A stretch of 22,625 nucleotides of DNA, from IMG/VR virus record IMGVR_UViG_3300027123_000152, positions 1-22,625 of that record. One strand, 5' to 3'. Shown here piece after piece: positions 1-5,799 of this stretch. This DNA comes from a virus. The position numbers were made by a program, and so were the translations under genes. The notes under the pieces were generated by a model that saw only the letters and a program-made list of their open reading frames with translations, made no database searches and was not told the origin of the DNA. Position 1 is the first letter of the stretch, and each line of letters starts with the position of its first letter.

Positions 1-557
1 CCATGATATTTGTAATCTTCATACATCAAGTCAGAGCGAATAGCATATTTTATGCCTTTCGTTACCATAGCACCTTGATGCATTAACTTGTGGGGGAATA
101 TAACAACACTGCCTTGTTTCCCTTTAACTTTAGCGTGTTCAAATTCAGTTTCGCCGCCTTCATAGGAATCGTTCAAATATATCAAAACTGTATATTTGCT
201 ACGGTTGCCATTCTTGCGGGTGGAGCCATCAACATGCCAGCCAAAATATTCATTGGGATAATAACGATAGCAACGGAATGTGTCATCAACACTCAAAACA
301 TTGTCATCACCAATCTTTTGCGGTACAAATGGCTTTATGACATTGAAGATGCGCTGGGCAAAATCGGTATCTTCAATGTTCACACGGGCATTATTACGCA
401 AGTTTGGCTTTGCCTCATGTGTACCATCGCCATTATTGACGGTTGCAAATTGATATCCAAGAGATTCAGTATATCCTATCAGGTTGTCACATTCTTCTTT
501 TGTTAGGACGTTGAATATCTCAACAACACCCATACCATATAATTTAAATTCTGCCAT
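1..557 (-). CDS. 2-oxoglutarate/Fe(II)-dependent oxygenase (prolyl 4-hydroxylase-like), C-terminus cut by window edge
   Basis: The reading frame opens at ATG 557 and runs off the left edge after 185 full codons. It has the double-stranded beta-helix signature of the P4Hc/2OG-Fe(II) oxygenase superfamily: the WHVDGS motif gives iron ligands H108 and D110, the segment YTVLIYLNDSYEGGETEF (about 122-139) is the typical core strand, H160 in LMHQG is the distal iron ligand, and KGIKYAIRSDL (about 167-177) supplies the basic residue that binds 2-oxoglutarate. All catalytic residues are therefore present and only a few C-terminal residues should be missing. The family hydroxylates protein or nucleic-acid side chains using oxygen and 2-oxoglutarate. 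The substrate here cannot be inferred. The gene overlaps the 3' end of the preceding gene by 14 bases. Family assignment is firm and the biological role is unknown. Confidence 0.88.
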   Translation of the reverse strand, partial: MAEFKLYGMGVVEIFNVLTKEECDNLIGYTESLGYQFATVNNGDGTHEAKPNLRNNARVNIEDTDFAQRIFNVIKPFVPQKIGDDNVLSVDDTFRCYRYYPNEYFGWHVDGSTRKNGNRSKYTVLIYLNDSYEGGETEFEHAKVKGKQGSVVIFPHKLMHQGAMVTKGIKYAIRSDLMYEDYKYH

Positions 558-846
558 AATTATGATCCACTATTTCTTTGAATAGGTAAATGTATTTCTT
601 TTCTTCTTCTGGTAAACCCAAACTATCATATGTTTCGGTTAGAACATTACATTCTATCAATTTTTTGAATGACCATCTTGCTTCATTCAAGGTCATACAA
701 AAGGCACCATAGCAATAATCGGCATCTTTTCTTGTAACATAACCCCTATGATTTAACATATCTTCAATATGTTTGAAAACTTCTATTTCTTCGCCATGAT
801 GTGTCATACATCCGGGGGAACCACGTTGTTTACAGCAAATATACAT
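544..846 (-). CDS. Hypothetical protein, 100 aa
   Basis: I do not recognise a family. The ATG at 846 shares one base with the stop of the preceding gene (TAATG arrangement), which indicates translational coupling and fixes the start. The protein begins with a short cysteine-containing stretch (C4, C5, C13), then a mainly helical acidic body containing EEIEVFKHIEDML and PEEEKKYIYLFKEIV. The cysteines are not spaced as a clear zinc ribbon. No signal peptide or membrane segment is visible. Its 3' end overlaps the start of the 2OG-oxygenase gene by 14 bases, so it belongs to the same leftward operon. Coding status is well supported by the tight packing; function is unknown. Confidence 0.7.
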   Translation of the reverse strand: MYICCKQRGSPGCMTHHGEEIEVFKHIEDMLNHRGYVTRKDADYCYGAFCMTLNEARWSFKKLIECNVLTETYDSLGLPEEEKKYIYLFKEIVDHNYGRI

Positions 847-1409
847 TATAACCTCATTGCATATGATAGTCTTGGTTCGGCAAAAGCGGTTCCATAACTA
901 TAAGTTAATTTTTCATTGTTTATTGTAACAGACCTTTTGCCATATGAACCTAATTCAATATTTGTTCCAAGGCTGTTTATATCAAATCCATCTTCTGTTT
1001 TTTCTACAACAACATCTAGATACTTGCTGAAAAATGATGTTGCATATAACATAAAATCTACATATTCAGATTCATCATATGAGAACAATTCACATTTAAT
1101 AAATGCTTTGAAATGTGTATTGTCTTGCATTTCATCACGAATGCAAGGTGTCAACGCCATGTAGCATGAGTTACGGTTTAGAATTCCTTGTTCATGCAGA
1201 TAGAGGAAACTTTGTTCGGCGCTACCAACATATGACATCCCGCTACTGTGATGTAATAATACAACCCACTCTGGACATGTTAGACGATTGATATGATCTG
1301 GGACGATGTATGGTACATCAATTATTTCAATGTTTTTATATTTTGAGAAATAATTCAAACCATCAATTATTATTTTTGTCGATGTTATGCTTGGGTTGTC
1401 GGTGCCCAC
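846..1409 (-). CDS. Minimal class II aminoacyl-tRNA-synthetase-like catalytic domain protein
   Basis: A 187-residue protein starting at GTG 1409, with an AAAGAG-like ribosome site upstream, whose sequence can be read as a bare class II aaRS fold. Residues 27-37 (IEIIDVPYIVP) resemble motif 1 with its conserved proline. Residues 60-69 (YVGSAEQSFL) resemble the strand before motif 2 in SerRS/AsnRS-type enzymes. Residues 88-108 contain PCIRDE followed by HFKAFIKCEL, the motif 2 pattern of (F/I)RxE, loop, then H/RxxxFxxxE. Residues 150-157 (NIELGSYG) and 173-180 (GTAFAEPR) resemble the strand and motif 3 (GxGxxxxR). No tRNA-binding domain fits in this length. It could activate an amino or other acid, or be a non-enzymatic relative like other aaRS paralogues. 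The start overlaps the MazG-like gene by 47 bases. Fold assignment is motif-based and tentative. Confidence 0.6.
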   Translation of the reverse strand: MGTDNPSITSTKIIIDGLNYFSKYKNIEIIDVPYIVPDHINRLTCPEWVVLLHHSSGMSYVGSAEQSFLYLHEQGILNRNSCYMALTPCIRDEMQDNTHFKAFIKCELFSYDESEYVDFMLYATSFFSKYLDVVVEKTEDGFDINSLGTNIELGSYGKRSVTINNEKLTYSYGTAFAEPRLSYAMRL

Positions 1410-1641
1410 TTGTAAATGCTCTTTTTGTTATTTTGCTCATTTTTATCAATGACTCAAGTGTTATGGATGGATGGTATTTTTCAAGATATGCTTCAATTGC
1501 TCCTATTGCATCTGAAAGTTCAATAAGAACCATTAATTCACAATCTTGCTTTTTGGCATCCAAAGCCTCAAGAATTTCTTCTTGGACTTTGGACAACTCA
1601 CCATACACACCTTTTTCTATTTTGTCAAGATGGTATGTCAT
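1363..1641 (-). CDS. MazG-like nucleotide pyrophosphohydrolase
   Basis: A 92-residue all-helical protein matching the MazG/phosphoribosyl-ATP pyrophosphohydrolase-like family that is common in phages. The metal-binding pattern is visible: GELSKVQEEILEALDA (about 14-29) supplies the first acidic pair and ELSDAIGAIEAYL (about 41-53) supplies the ExxD pair. The tail SLIKMSKITKRAFTSGHR is the usual family ending. Such enzymes hydrolyse nucleoside triphosphates to monophosphates and are thought to sanitise or rebalance nucleotide pools, or to lower alarmone signalling. Its start overlaps the 3' end of the HAD-like gene by 17 bases and its own 3' end overlaps the aaRS-like gene, so the cluster is translated from one message. 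Family confidence is good; the exact substrate is not predictable. Confidence 0.8.
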   Translation of the reverse strand: MTYHLDKIEKGVYGELSKVQEEILEALDAKKQDCELMVLIELSDAIGAIEAYLEKYHPSITLESLIKMSKITKRAFTSGHRQPKHNIDKNNN

Positions 1642-2203
1642 AATGTTTTTTAACCAATGTTAATACTTCATCCATCATACGCATCACTCCATCAACACTT
1701 CCTTGAAAATATTCAACCCCATGTGTAGTTGGACGAGTATATTTTAAGACAATACTCTTGATATTTTCTTTTAAATCAGCATCATCATCTTTGTTTTTAT
1801 CGACAAGGAAATCATGTATCATTTTCCATTCAGTATCTGGATCAAAACCAGCCTTGTCATCAATCAGGATACTAAAATAGAACTTCTGATCAAAACAACC
1901 ATATTCGGTATTAGCAAACATGGGGTTTTCATTGAAAAAGTCAACACGAACCCCAGATTTATTGAAGAACTCAATAATCTTTTGTTGTTCATGTTCATAA
2001 CATGACGACCACAGAATGATTTTACTGTGCGGGCATTTCATGATTTCTTTCAATGCGGGAACAACTTGATCGTTGATCCATTCATATTCACCAGATTGAT
2101 AGCTTGAACGTAGACAAACACCGTGAAGGTCAATCTTCCAGAAAATATGTGGGTACTTTTCGGAATGTTTATCATAAGCATTTTTTACTGCACGGAGAAT
2201 CAT
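1625..2203 (-). CDS. HAD-like protein with altered motif I (DxH instead of DxD)
   Basis: A 192-residue protein with a HAD Rossmann-like core. KIDLHGV (23-29) is motif I with candidate nucleophile D25. IILWSS (62-67) is motif II with the serine. QKFYFSILIDDKAGFD (106-121) contains a motif III lysine (K107) and motif IV acidic pair D115/D116. In most HAD phosphatases the second residue after the nucleophile is Asp, the general acid. Here it is H27, so phosphatase activity may be weak, changed or absent. About 70 further residues follow the core and I do not recognise them. The start codon overlaps the stop of the preceding gene (ATGA at 2203-2200), indicating coupling. It may be a nucleotide or nucleic-acid 5'/3' phosphatase relative, but the substrate is unknown. 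Confidence 0.7.
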   Translation of the reverse strand: MILRAVKNAYDKHSEKYPHIFWKIDLHGVCLRSSYQSGEYEWINDQVVPALKEIMKCPHSKIILWSSCYEHEQQKIIEFFNKSGVRVDFFNENPMFANTEYGCFDQKFYFSILIDDKAGFDPDTEWKMIHDFLVDKNKDDDADLKENIKSIVLKYTRPTTHGVEYFQGSVDGVMRMMDEVLTLVKKHYDIPS

Positions 2204-2589
2204 ATGTTTGGCCTCAAGAAAAAGCTGAATATTAGGGAAGACATATTTTTGGATACATCAAACTTGATTATGGTGTGATCCTGAAACATCTTGTTTATTT
2301 CGGTGATTATAACATTATAGAAGTCACTTGACAAGCCCTCACGAATGCCATCATTTAAGACAGATACCATCACTAGTACAGCCGGTTGTTCTACCGTTGT
2401 TGATATAAAGAAAAAGTATTTTTTTGTTTCTTTTATAATAACATAATTATATTTTTCATTATCAATTGCTTCTTGCACTCTACGTTTTAAATCCTTTATC
2501 AGTGAGAACAATTTTTCGTTTTGTTCGATGGTGTTTCGGTGTTCAACTTCTTTCAAATAAAGTTCTATGTCTTTTTTTGATTTAAGCAT
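2200..2589 (-). CDS. Hypothetical protein, 129 aa
   Basis: Not recognised. The N-terminal half (residues 1-50) is highly charged and predicted helical, with heptad-like spacing in the segments from ELYLKEVEHRN to KRRVQEAID. The C-terminal half alternates hydrophobic strands (YFFFISTTVEQPAVLVMVSV) and a final helix, suggesting a small alpha/beta fold. No signal peptide is seen. The hydrophobic runs look like buried strands rather than membrane helices. The ATG at 2589 lies inside the end of the 40-residue gene upstream (8-base overlap), and the 3' end overlaps the HAD-like gene by four bases. It is thus a middle gene of a coupled operon. Function unknown. Confidence 0.65.
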   Translation of the reverse strand: MLKSKKDIELYLKEVEHRNTIEQNEKLFSLIKDLKRRVQEAIDNEKYNYVIIKETKKYFFFISTTVEQPAVLVMVSVLNDGIREGLSSDFYNVIITEINKMFQDHTIIKFDVSKNMSSLIFSFFLRPNI

Positions 2590-2704
2590 TCCAGTGTCTC
2601 CATGTATTTGCTATTATGTGAAGACATGTTATGACCTCTAATGTTCTTATCCAATAAATTAGGGTGTGGTCATAAAACTTTTTCATTTGTGTTCCTAAAC
2701 TCAT
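2582..2704 (-). CDS. Small hypothetical protein, 40 aa
   Basis: A short reading frame of 40 codons plus TAA. The start at 2704 is supported by a good Shine-Dalgarno (AAGGA at 2715-2711, six bases upstream) and by an 8-base overlap with the next gene, which is typical of coupling in this window. The peptide begins MSLGTQMKKFYDHTLIYWIR and has an aromatic, amphipathic character with three tryptophans and four histidines. One stretch around residues 15-32 is hydrophobic enough to lie along a membrane, but it is interrupted by charged residues. It is the first gene downstream of the 82-base inverted-repeat RNA element, so expression of this cluster may be controlled there. Function unknown; a conserved homologue would settle coding status. 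Confidence 0.55.
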   Translation of the reverse strand: MSLGTQMKKFYDHTLIYWIRTLEVITCLHIIANTWRHWNA

Positions 2705-2727
2705 TTAATTTCCTTATTCAATGCGTT

Positions 2728-2809
2728 TATAAGGCGATTTTAGACACTTTCTCTATCAGGATGATAAATGGTACTGCCGTCAAGTATAGTGGGCTAAAAT
2801 CGCCTTATA
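2728..2809 (-). ncRNA. Candidate structured RNA: 16-bp perfect stem enclosing a three-way junction
   Basis: Two perfect 16-base inverted repeats (TATAAGGCGATTTTAG at 2728-2743 and its exact complement at 2794-2809) enclose 50 bases. Read as minus-strand RNA, the enclosed part folds further. A four-pair stem joins 2791-2788 to 2748-2745. Inside it sit a hairpin with UACU/AGUA and a seven-base UGACGGC loop (2786-2772) and a hairpin with UAUCA/UGAUA and a three-base loop (2766-2754). The long stem, nested helix and two arms form a three-way junction. There is no U-run after it, so it is not an ordinary terminator. It lies between two genes of the same direction, just before the ribosome site of the 40-residue gene. 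It could be a regulatory leader, a processed RNA or a nuclease/protein binding site. The fold was read by eye and no energy was computed. Confidence 0.5.
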
Positions 2810-2816
2810 GGTTGTT

Positions 2817-3110
2817 TTATCCTATGGTGTTCAAATCAAATGCATATTCTTTGACAATATACTTAGTTGTATTTTGAATAGCACTAATCAAAGCCAGATT
2901 ATGTGTAGATATGTCTGAGGTGATGTAATAATCATCAGGGTCAATTCCCAAAGATGATACTTCATCATATATGAAATTTTTATTATTTTGTGCGGTGAAT
3001 TTAAACTTCAAGCAGCCATTATCTTTGGCGATTGAGTAGTTTAAAATGACAGATTCTGAAATATCGGGATAATCAATGTGGAGTGTTTCTTCTTTAATAA
3101 GGTTTGTCAT
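2817..3110 (-). CDS. Hypothetical protein, 97 aa
   Basis: Not recognised. The protein has an N-terminal strand-rich half (LHIDYPDISESVILNYSI, then CLKFKFTA) and an acidic central loop with DPDDYYITSD, ending in a helix with ALISAIQNTTKYIV. There is no signal peptide, membrane segment or metal-binding motif. It starts at ATG 3110 after a 170-base leader that separates it from the terminator of the RNA-ligase gene, so it is probably the first gene of its transcription unit. The structured RNA candidate lies directly downstream of its stop codon. Function unknown. Confidence 0.6.
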   Translation of the reverse strand: MTNLIKEETLHIDYPDISESVILNYSIAKDNGCLKFKFTAQNNKNFIYDEVSSLGIDPDDYYITSDISTHNLALISAIQNTTKYIVKEYAFDLNTIG

Positions 3111-3273
3111 GTTAAAATCTCAGTTTGGTTATTATTAAATCCATTTGTTGTTTTTCCTAGTATGGTTTGGAACCATTTTGGTAATATACCGTTTTTTCAC
3201 AATACAGTATATTATTTTTAAGTATTAATTCATTATAGTTTTGTAATTTTATTCATTAACAAACTAATAAAAC
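3111..3273 (-). promoter_or_regulatory. AT-rich leader/promoter region before the 97-aa gene
   Basis: This gene-free stretch lies between the RNA-ligase terminator and the next start codon and should carry a promoter. A perfect minus-strand TATAAT is at 3237-3232, with only a weak TTGTTA at 19-base spacing, so the assignment is tentative. Downstream of it the leader contains two small dyads: GGTA-ATA-TACC (3180-3190) and ATGGTT-TGG-AACCAT (3162-3176). These can also pair with each other in an alternative way (ACCA-AAA-TGGT). No coding sequence is seen. Confidence 0.35.
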
Positions 3274-3302
3274 AATCATGACACTTATTCAGTGTCATGA
3301 TT
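3262..3302 (-). terminator. Rho-independent terminator overlapping the RNA-ligase stop codon
   Basis: An 11-bp perfect stem (AATCATGACAC at 3274-3284 with 3292-3302) and a seven-base loop that contains the TAA stop codon (3287-3285). On the minus strand it is followed by a U-rich run (TGTTTTATT). The coding region thus ends inside the terminator hairpin, an economical arrangement. It closes the unit that runs through the virion block into the RNA ligase. Confidence 0.75.
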
Positions 3303-4361
3303 TTCAAGATAAACGTTTGATATAGCTTTGAATGTATAGGAACGATTCATGAACGGTTGATTCGATTTGAATACAATACCTTCACGGACAGGGGCATTGA
3401 TAGATTTACCATCGGCATATTTCAATATTTCAGACATGAAATTATCCTTAGAAAAAGAAGACAAACTAAAGTTTTCTTCAATTACAGGAACATGTTTCAA
3501 CCCCAATTCAGCAACAACCTTGCGGCGTTCGGTGGGATAAAGATACTTTCCGGACTCAATATCAAAAACATCAAAAACAAAAAATTGAAGAGTTTCGAAT
3601 CTTTCGTAATTTTTTTGAATATCAACGCCAACCAGTTCACCTTGTACTGCATATGACTTTCCAGTTTTAGCATGATATTCGATCAAACGTTCGATGATAT
3701 GATCACGCTTTTGGATATCACAATAATGGTTATTCTCTTGGTTTAGTTCCAATTGGAAATTACGTGAACAAACACCATTATCATTAGTTCCTGTTACCGT
3801 TTGGTAAAAAACAGTCATAGAAGCACCATTCATTTTCAATGTCACTTCATAATCAAGATTGTTTTCAGCCGACATATTATAAACATGTGGCAGGTTTTGA
3901 ACACGTTCTTGGTCAGTCTTGAAAACAAAGCTTGGGAATAGTCCTTTAGCGTTGCCACGAAGACGTGCCAATACTTTAGGTTCATATTTCAAAACGTTGA
4001 AGTCTTCTGTAAGATCACTTTCCAAGTCGTATTTCCCAAAATCAACATTTGGGAACACAGAAAGGGGAAGCAACAGTCCCTGAGACAAAACACCACGAAG
4101 GCGAATTGTCTTGATGCGAATGCGGGGATCATTATAAACAATTCCACCATGATTCAACTGTGCCTTATCCGCAAGAAACTTGAAAGTGTCATTAAGCTTA
4201 ATTAGTGAATCTACTTCAAAGAAAACACCAATGTCACCAACTTTAAATTCATTTGCCTTGACAATACATTTCCAACCATCAATAGAAGCCAGAACGATTT
4301 TATCTGCTTTGGGGATAGGTGTTATTTCAGTTACTTTTCGCAGTGTTACAAGCTTTCTCAT
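3285..4361 (-). CDS. RNA ligase, DRB0094 (Rnl5-like) family
   Basis: A 358-residue ATP-dependent RNA ligase of the covalent nucleotidyltransferase superfamily. Motif I is KMNG with the adenylated lysine K176. Motif Ia is SRNF (199-202). Motif III is in AVQGELVG (238-245) and motif IIIa in FFVFDVFD (260-267). Motif IV is REGIVFK (326-332) and motif V is in TFKAIS, with K345. The first roughly 150 residues form the N-terminal OB-like domain typical of Deinococcus DraRnl-type ligases, visible from MRKLVTLRKVTEITPIP through FKVGDIGVFFEVDSLI. The complete motif set indicates an active enzyme that seals 3'-OH/5'-phosphate RNA ends or nicks. In phages RNA ligases usually repair host nuclease damage to tRNA or mRNA. 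The gene follows the acidic-tailed protein gene by seven bases and ends in a terminator. Confidence 0.9.
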   Translation of the reverse strand: MRKLVTLRKVTEITPIPKADKIVLASIDGWKCIVKANEFKVGDIGVFFEVDSLIKLNDTFKFLADKAQLNHGGIVYNDPRIRIKTIRLRGVLSQGLLLPLSVFPNVDFGKYDLESDLTEDFNVLKYEPKVLARLRGNAKGLFPSFVFKTDQERVQNLPHVYNMSAENNLDYEVTLKMNGASMTVFYQTVTGTNDNGVCSRNFQLELNQENNHYCDIQKRDHIIERLIEYHAKTGKSYAVQGELVGVDIQKNYERFETLQFFVFDVFDIESGKYLYPTERRKVVAELGLKHVPVIEENFSLSSFSKDNFMSEILKYADGKSINAPVREGIVFKSNQPFMNRSYTFKAISNVYLENHDTE

Positions 4362-4368
4362 TTATACC

Positions 4369-4878
4369 TCAATAGTCGTTGGAATCAAAAATGTGTTCAT
4401 CAGTGTCATGACGATCATCACGATAATCATCTTCGTCATAATCGTCATCCACATCATCCCTTGTGATAATATTAACATCAACACTACCAGAGATATAGAA
4501 ATCGCCGCCAATACTTCGAATAATATCGCCAGCAGAAAGTTCAACAATTACACCTAGACGTTCTGTGTCAACAAATGATGACTCAATTTCAATGAACGAT
4601 TCAGGAACTACCCCTAGCATTCCCGCATCTACAGGAAAATCATGACGTTTGGAACCAATGTAACCAGCATAATTGCCATCACCATATGCTGTGCTAAAGC
4701 CAACGACTTCAACATTTTCGGAAACAGCGATTGGACTTTCATTAAGCCCAAACCACGAATTGCATAGGTTCCCCCATGTATTGTCATTTGAAAAACAATA
4801 GCAAGGGTCGCCGATATAGTATTTCCCTGTAATATTGACAAGAACGGTATCATCCGGAAGCATGGTGAAAAAAGTCAT
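4369..4878 (-). CDS. Hypothetical protein with YIGDPCY motif and Asp-rich tail
   Basis: A 169-residue protein. I chose ATG 4878 because GGAA lies seven bases upstream; an in-frame TTG at 4890 has no better site. Near the N-terminus is KYYIGDPCYCFS, a motif that recurs in small phage and bacterial proteins of unknown function, followed by an aromatic segment. The middle is strand-rich with many glycines (AYGDGNYAGYIGS). The last roughly 30 residues are dominated by Asp, Glu, Arg and His (for example DDDYDEDDYRDDRHD), a strongly acidic disordered tail. It lies between the late gene with the RBS hairpin and the RNA-ligase gene. The acidic tail might bind basic proteins or divalent ions. Function unknown. 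Confidence 0.7.
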   Translation of the reverse strand: MTFFTMLPDDTVLVNITGKYYIGDPCYCFSNDNTWGNLCNSWFGLNESPIAVSENVEVVGFSTAYGDGNYAGYIGSKRHDFPVDAGMLGVVPESFIEIESSFVDTERLGVIVELSAGDIIRSIGGDFYISGSVDVNIITRDDVDDDYDEDDYRDDRHDTDEHIFDSNDY

Positions 4879-4941
4879 ATGTTTTTCCAAAAATTAGGTG
4901 TTGATGTAATATATCATGTTTTGAAAATCTTTACTGTTTCA

Positions 4942-5121
4942 TTAGTGTAACAAAACATATGTGAGGAAAAAGTTTAAAATAAAAAACATAGCCATTAAAG
5001 GTTCCAAAACTTGAGATGAATGGGCACCCTGATCAACTTCTTTAAAAGCCATTTCACGCAATGGTTCTAACATATAGAGACAAAACGCAGAAACCGCCAT
5101 AATAATAAGTGGTGTTGTCAT
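4942..5121 (-). CDS. Small two-helix membrane protein, 59 aa
   Basis: A short gene of 59 codons plus TAA. Its ATG at 5121 overlaps the stop of the preceding gene (ATGA, 5121-5118), which supports both coding status and the start; GGA lies five bases upstream. The peptide starts MTTPLIIMAVSAFCLYMLEP, giving a first hydrophobic segment at about residues 4-18. A polar, mildly acidic linker (LREMAFKEVDQGAHSSQ) follows, then a second hydrophobic helix at about 41-58 (LMAMFFILNFFLTYVLL). The size and two-helix topology fit holin-like or other small phage membrane proteins, and its place after virion genes is compatible with late expression. The exact role is not known. Confidence 0.65.
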   Translation of the reverse strand: MTTPLIIMAVSAFCLYMLEPLREMAFKEVDQGAHSSQVLEPLMAMFFILNFFLTYVLLH

Positions 5122-5726
5122 ATAAGTCCAACACTATTCAATAGCATTATCAATTGTTTAGCATCTGGATTTGTATACATGTCCGGGATGTTATTTTCGA
5201 CGGAATTATTAGTGAAATAATTGCCATTGGTTTCTACAGAGCGCCCTTCGTAAACAAACCAAGCAGATACTGTTCCAAAACGGGTGCCAATATTAAAGTA
5301 TTCATCTCCTGTCAAAGAAATAACCTGTCCGGGATTTACGATAAAAACTTGTTTTGTCTTGATGCCAATATGTTCACGAGATAAAACACTGGAATCACCA
5401 TCTTCGGTATACGTGTATTCATTAGCCAACACTGCAATATCATTCATTGCCTCTTCAACTGTCCAGACGCTGACAAAACCTTTGATGCATTCAATAGCGA
5501 TGTTTCTGCCGTATTGGGTGAAAGGATATGTTATACCATTTCCGCAGTTTATGGGTAATGAATTTTGTAAATTGTTGTTACTTTCAGTAATATAAAGCTT
5601 TATGCCTTTGGTGGGGGTGTCGATTAGATTAATCATGTGTAAACCCTTTACACCATAATTAAGATAGGAGTTTTCTGCGACGTTTTTGATGTTTTCTTTA
5701 ACAATATGTTTTACGAGTTCTTTCAT
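5118..5726 (-). CDS. Hypothetical protein, 202 aa, with hairpin-occluded ribosome-binding site
   Basis: Not recognised. The sequence is strand-rich, with SVWTVEEAMND, KQVFIVNPGQVISLTGDEYFNIGTRFG and a Gly/Asn-rich C-terminal part, and it resembles a compact beta-domain protein. No signal peptide or membrane segment is seen. The ATG at 5726 is preceded by AAAGGGA six bases upstream. That Shine-Dalgarno forms part of the 3' arm of a perfect 17-bp hairpin (5730-5788), and a TATAAT-like box lies at the edge of the loop. Expression is therefore probably restricted to transcripts that start inside the hairpin. It follows the baseplate genes and is coupled to a small membrane protein. A late virion or lysis-stage role is an inference from position only. 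Confidence 0.65.
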   Translation of the reverse strand: MKELVKHIVKENIKNVAENSYLNYGVKGLHMINLIDTPTKGIKLYITESNNNLQNSLPINCGNGITYPFTQYGRNIAIECIKGFVSVWTVEEAMNDIAVLANEYTYTEDGDSSVLSREHIGIKTKQVFIVNPGQVISLTGDEYFNIGTRFGTVSAWFVYEGRSVETNGNYFTNNSVENNIPDMYTNPDAKQLIMLLNSVGLI

Positions 5727-5729
5727 TAT

Positions 5730-5788
5730 TTTTCCCTTTGTGATATTTGTTATTATCTACGACGCCAAATTATATCACAAAGGGAAAA
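5730..5788 (-). promoter_or_regulatory. Perfect 17-bp hairpin hiding a ribosome site, with a promoter-like box inside
   Basis: Bases 5730-5746 and 5772-5788 are exact inverted repeats around a 25-base interior. On minus-strand RNA the 3' arm contains AAAGGGA, the Shine-Dalgarno of the gene starting at 5726. TATAATTT (5774-5767) straddles the 5' arm and loop. It matches the T4 late box TATAAATA at six of eight positions and also contains a perfect sigma-70 -10. Starts about six bases beyond the box would lie in the loop, so that transcript would lack the 5' arm and have a free ribosome site. Read-through transcripts would form the hairpin. T4 late genes such as e and soc use this logic. Confidence 0.6.
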
Positions 5789-5799
5789 TCTAGTCAATA

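Noticed and set aside
2755-2783. TTGACG at 2783-2778 as a sigma-70 -35 box
   Set aside because: The base run at 17-base spacing is CCTGAT, a poor -10, and no better box lies at 16-18 bases.
2728-2809. The 16-bp inverted repeats as ends of a small insertion element
   Set aside because: No target-site duplication is visible on the flanks and the interior folds as an RNA, so a structured RNA is the better reading, although the mobile-hairpin view is not excluded.
2728-2809. Hammerhead ribozyme
   Set aside because: CTGATAGAG and GAAA are present but the required CUGANGA core with stem II and the cleavage triplet arrangement are missing.
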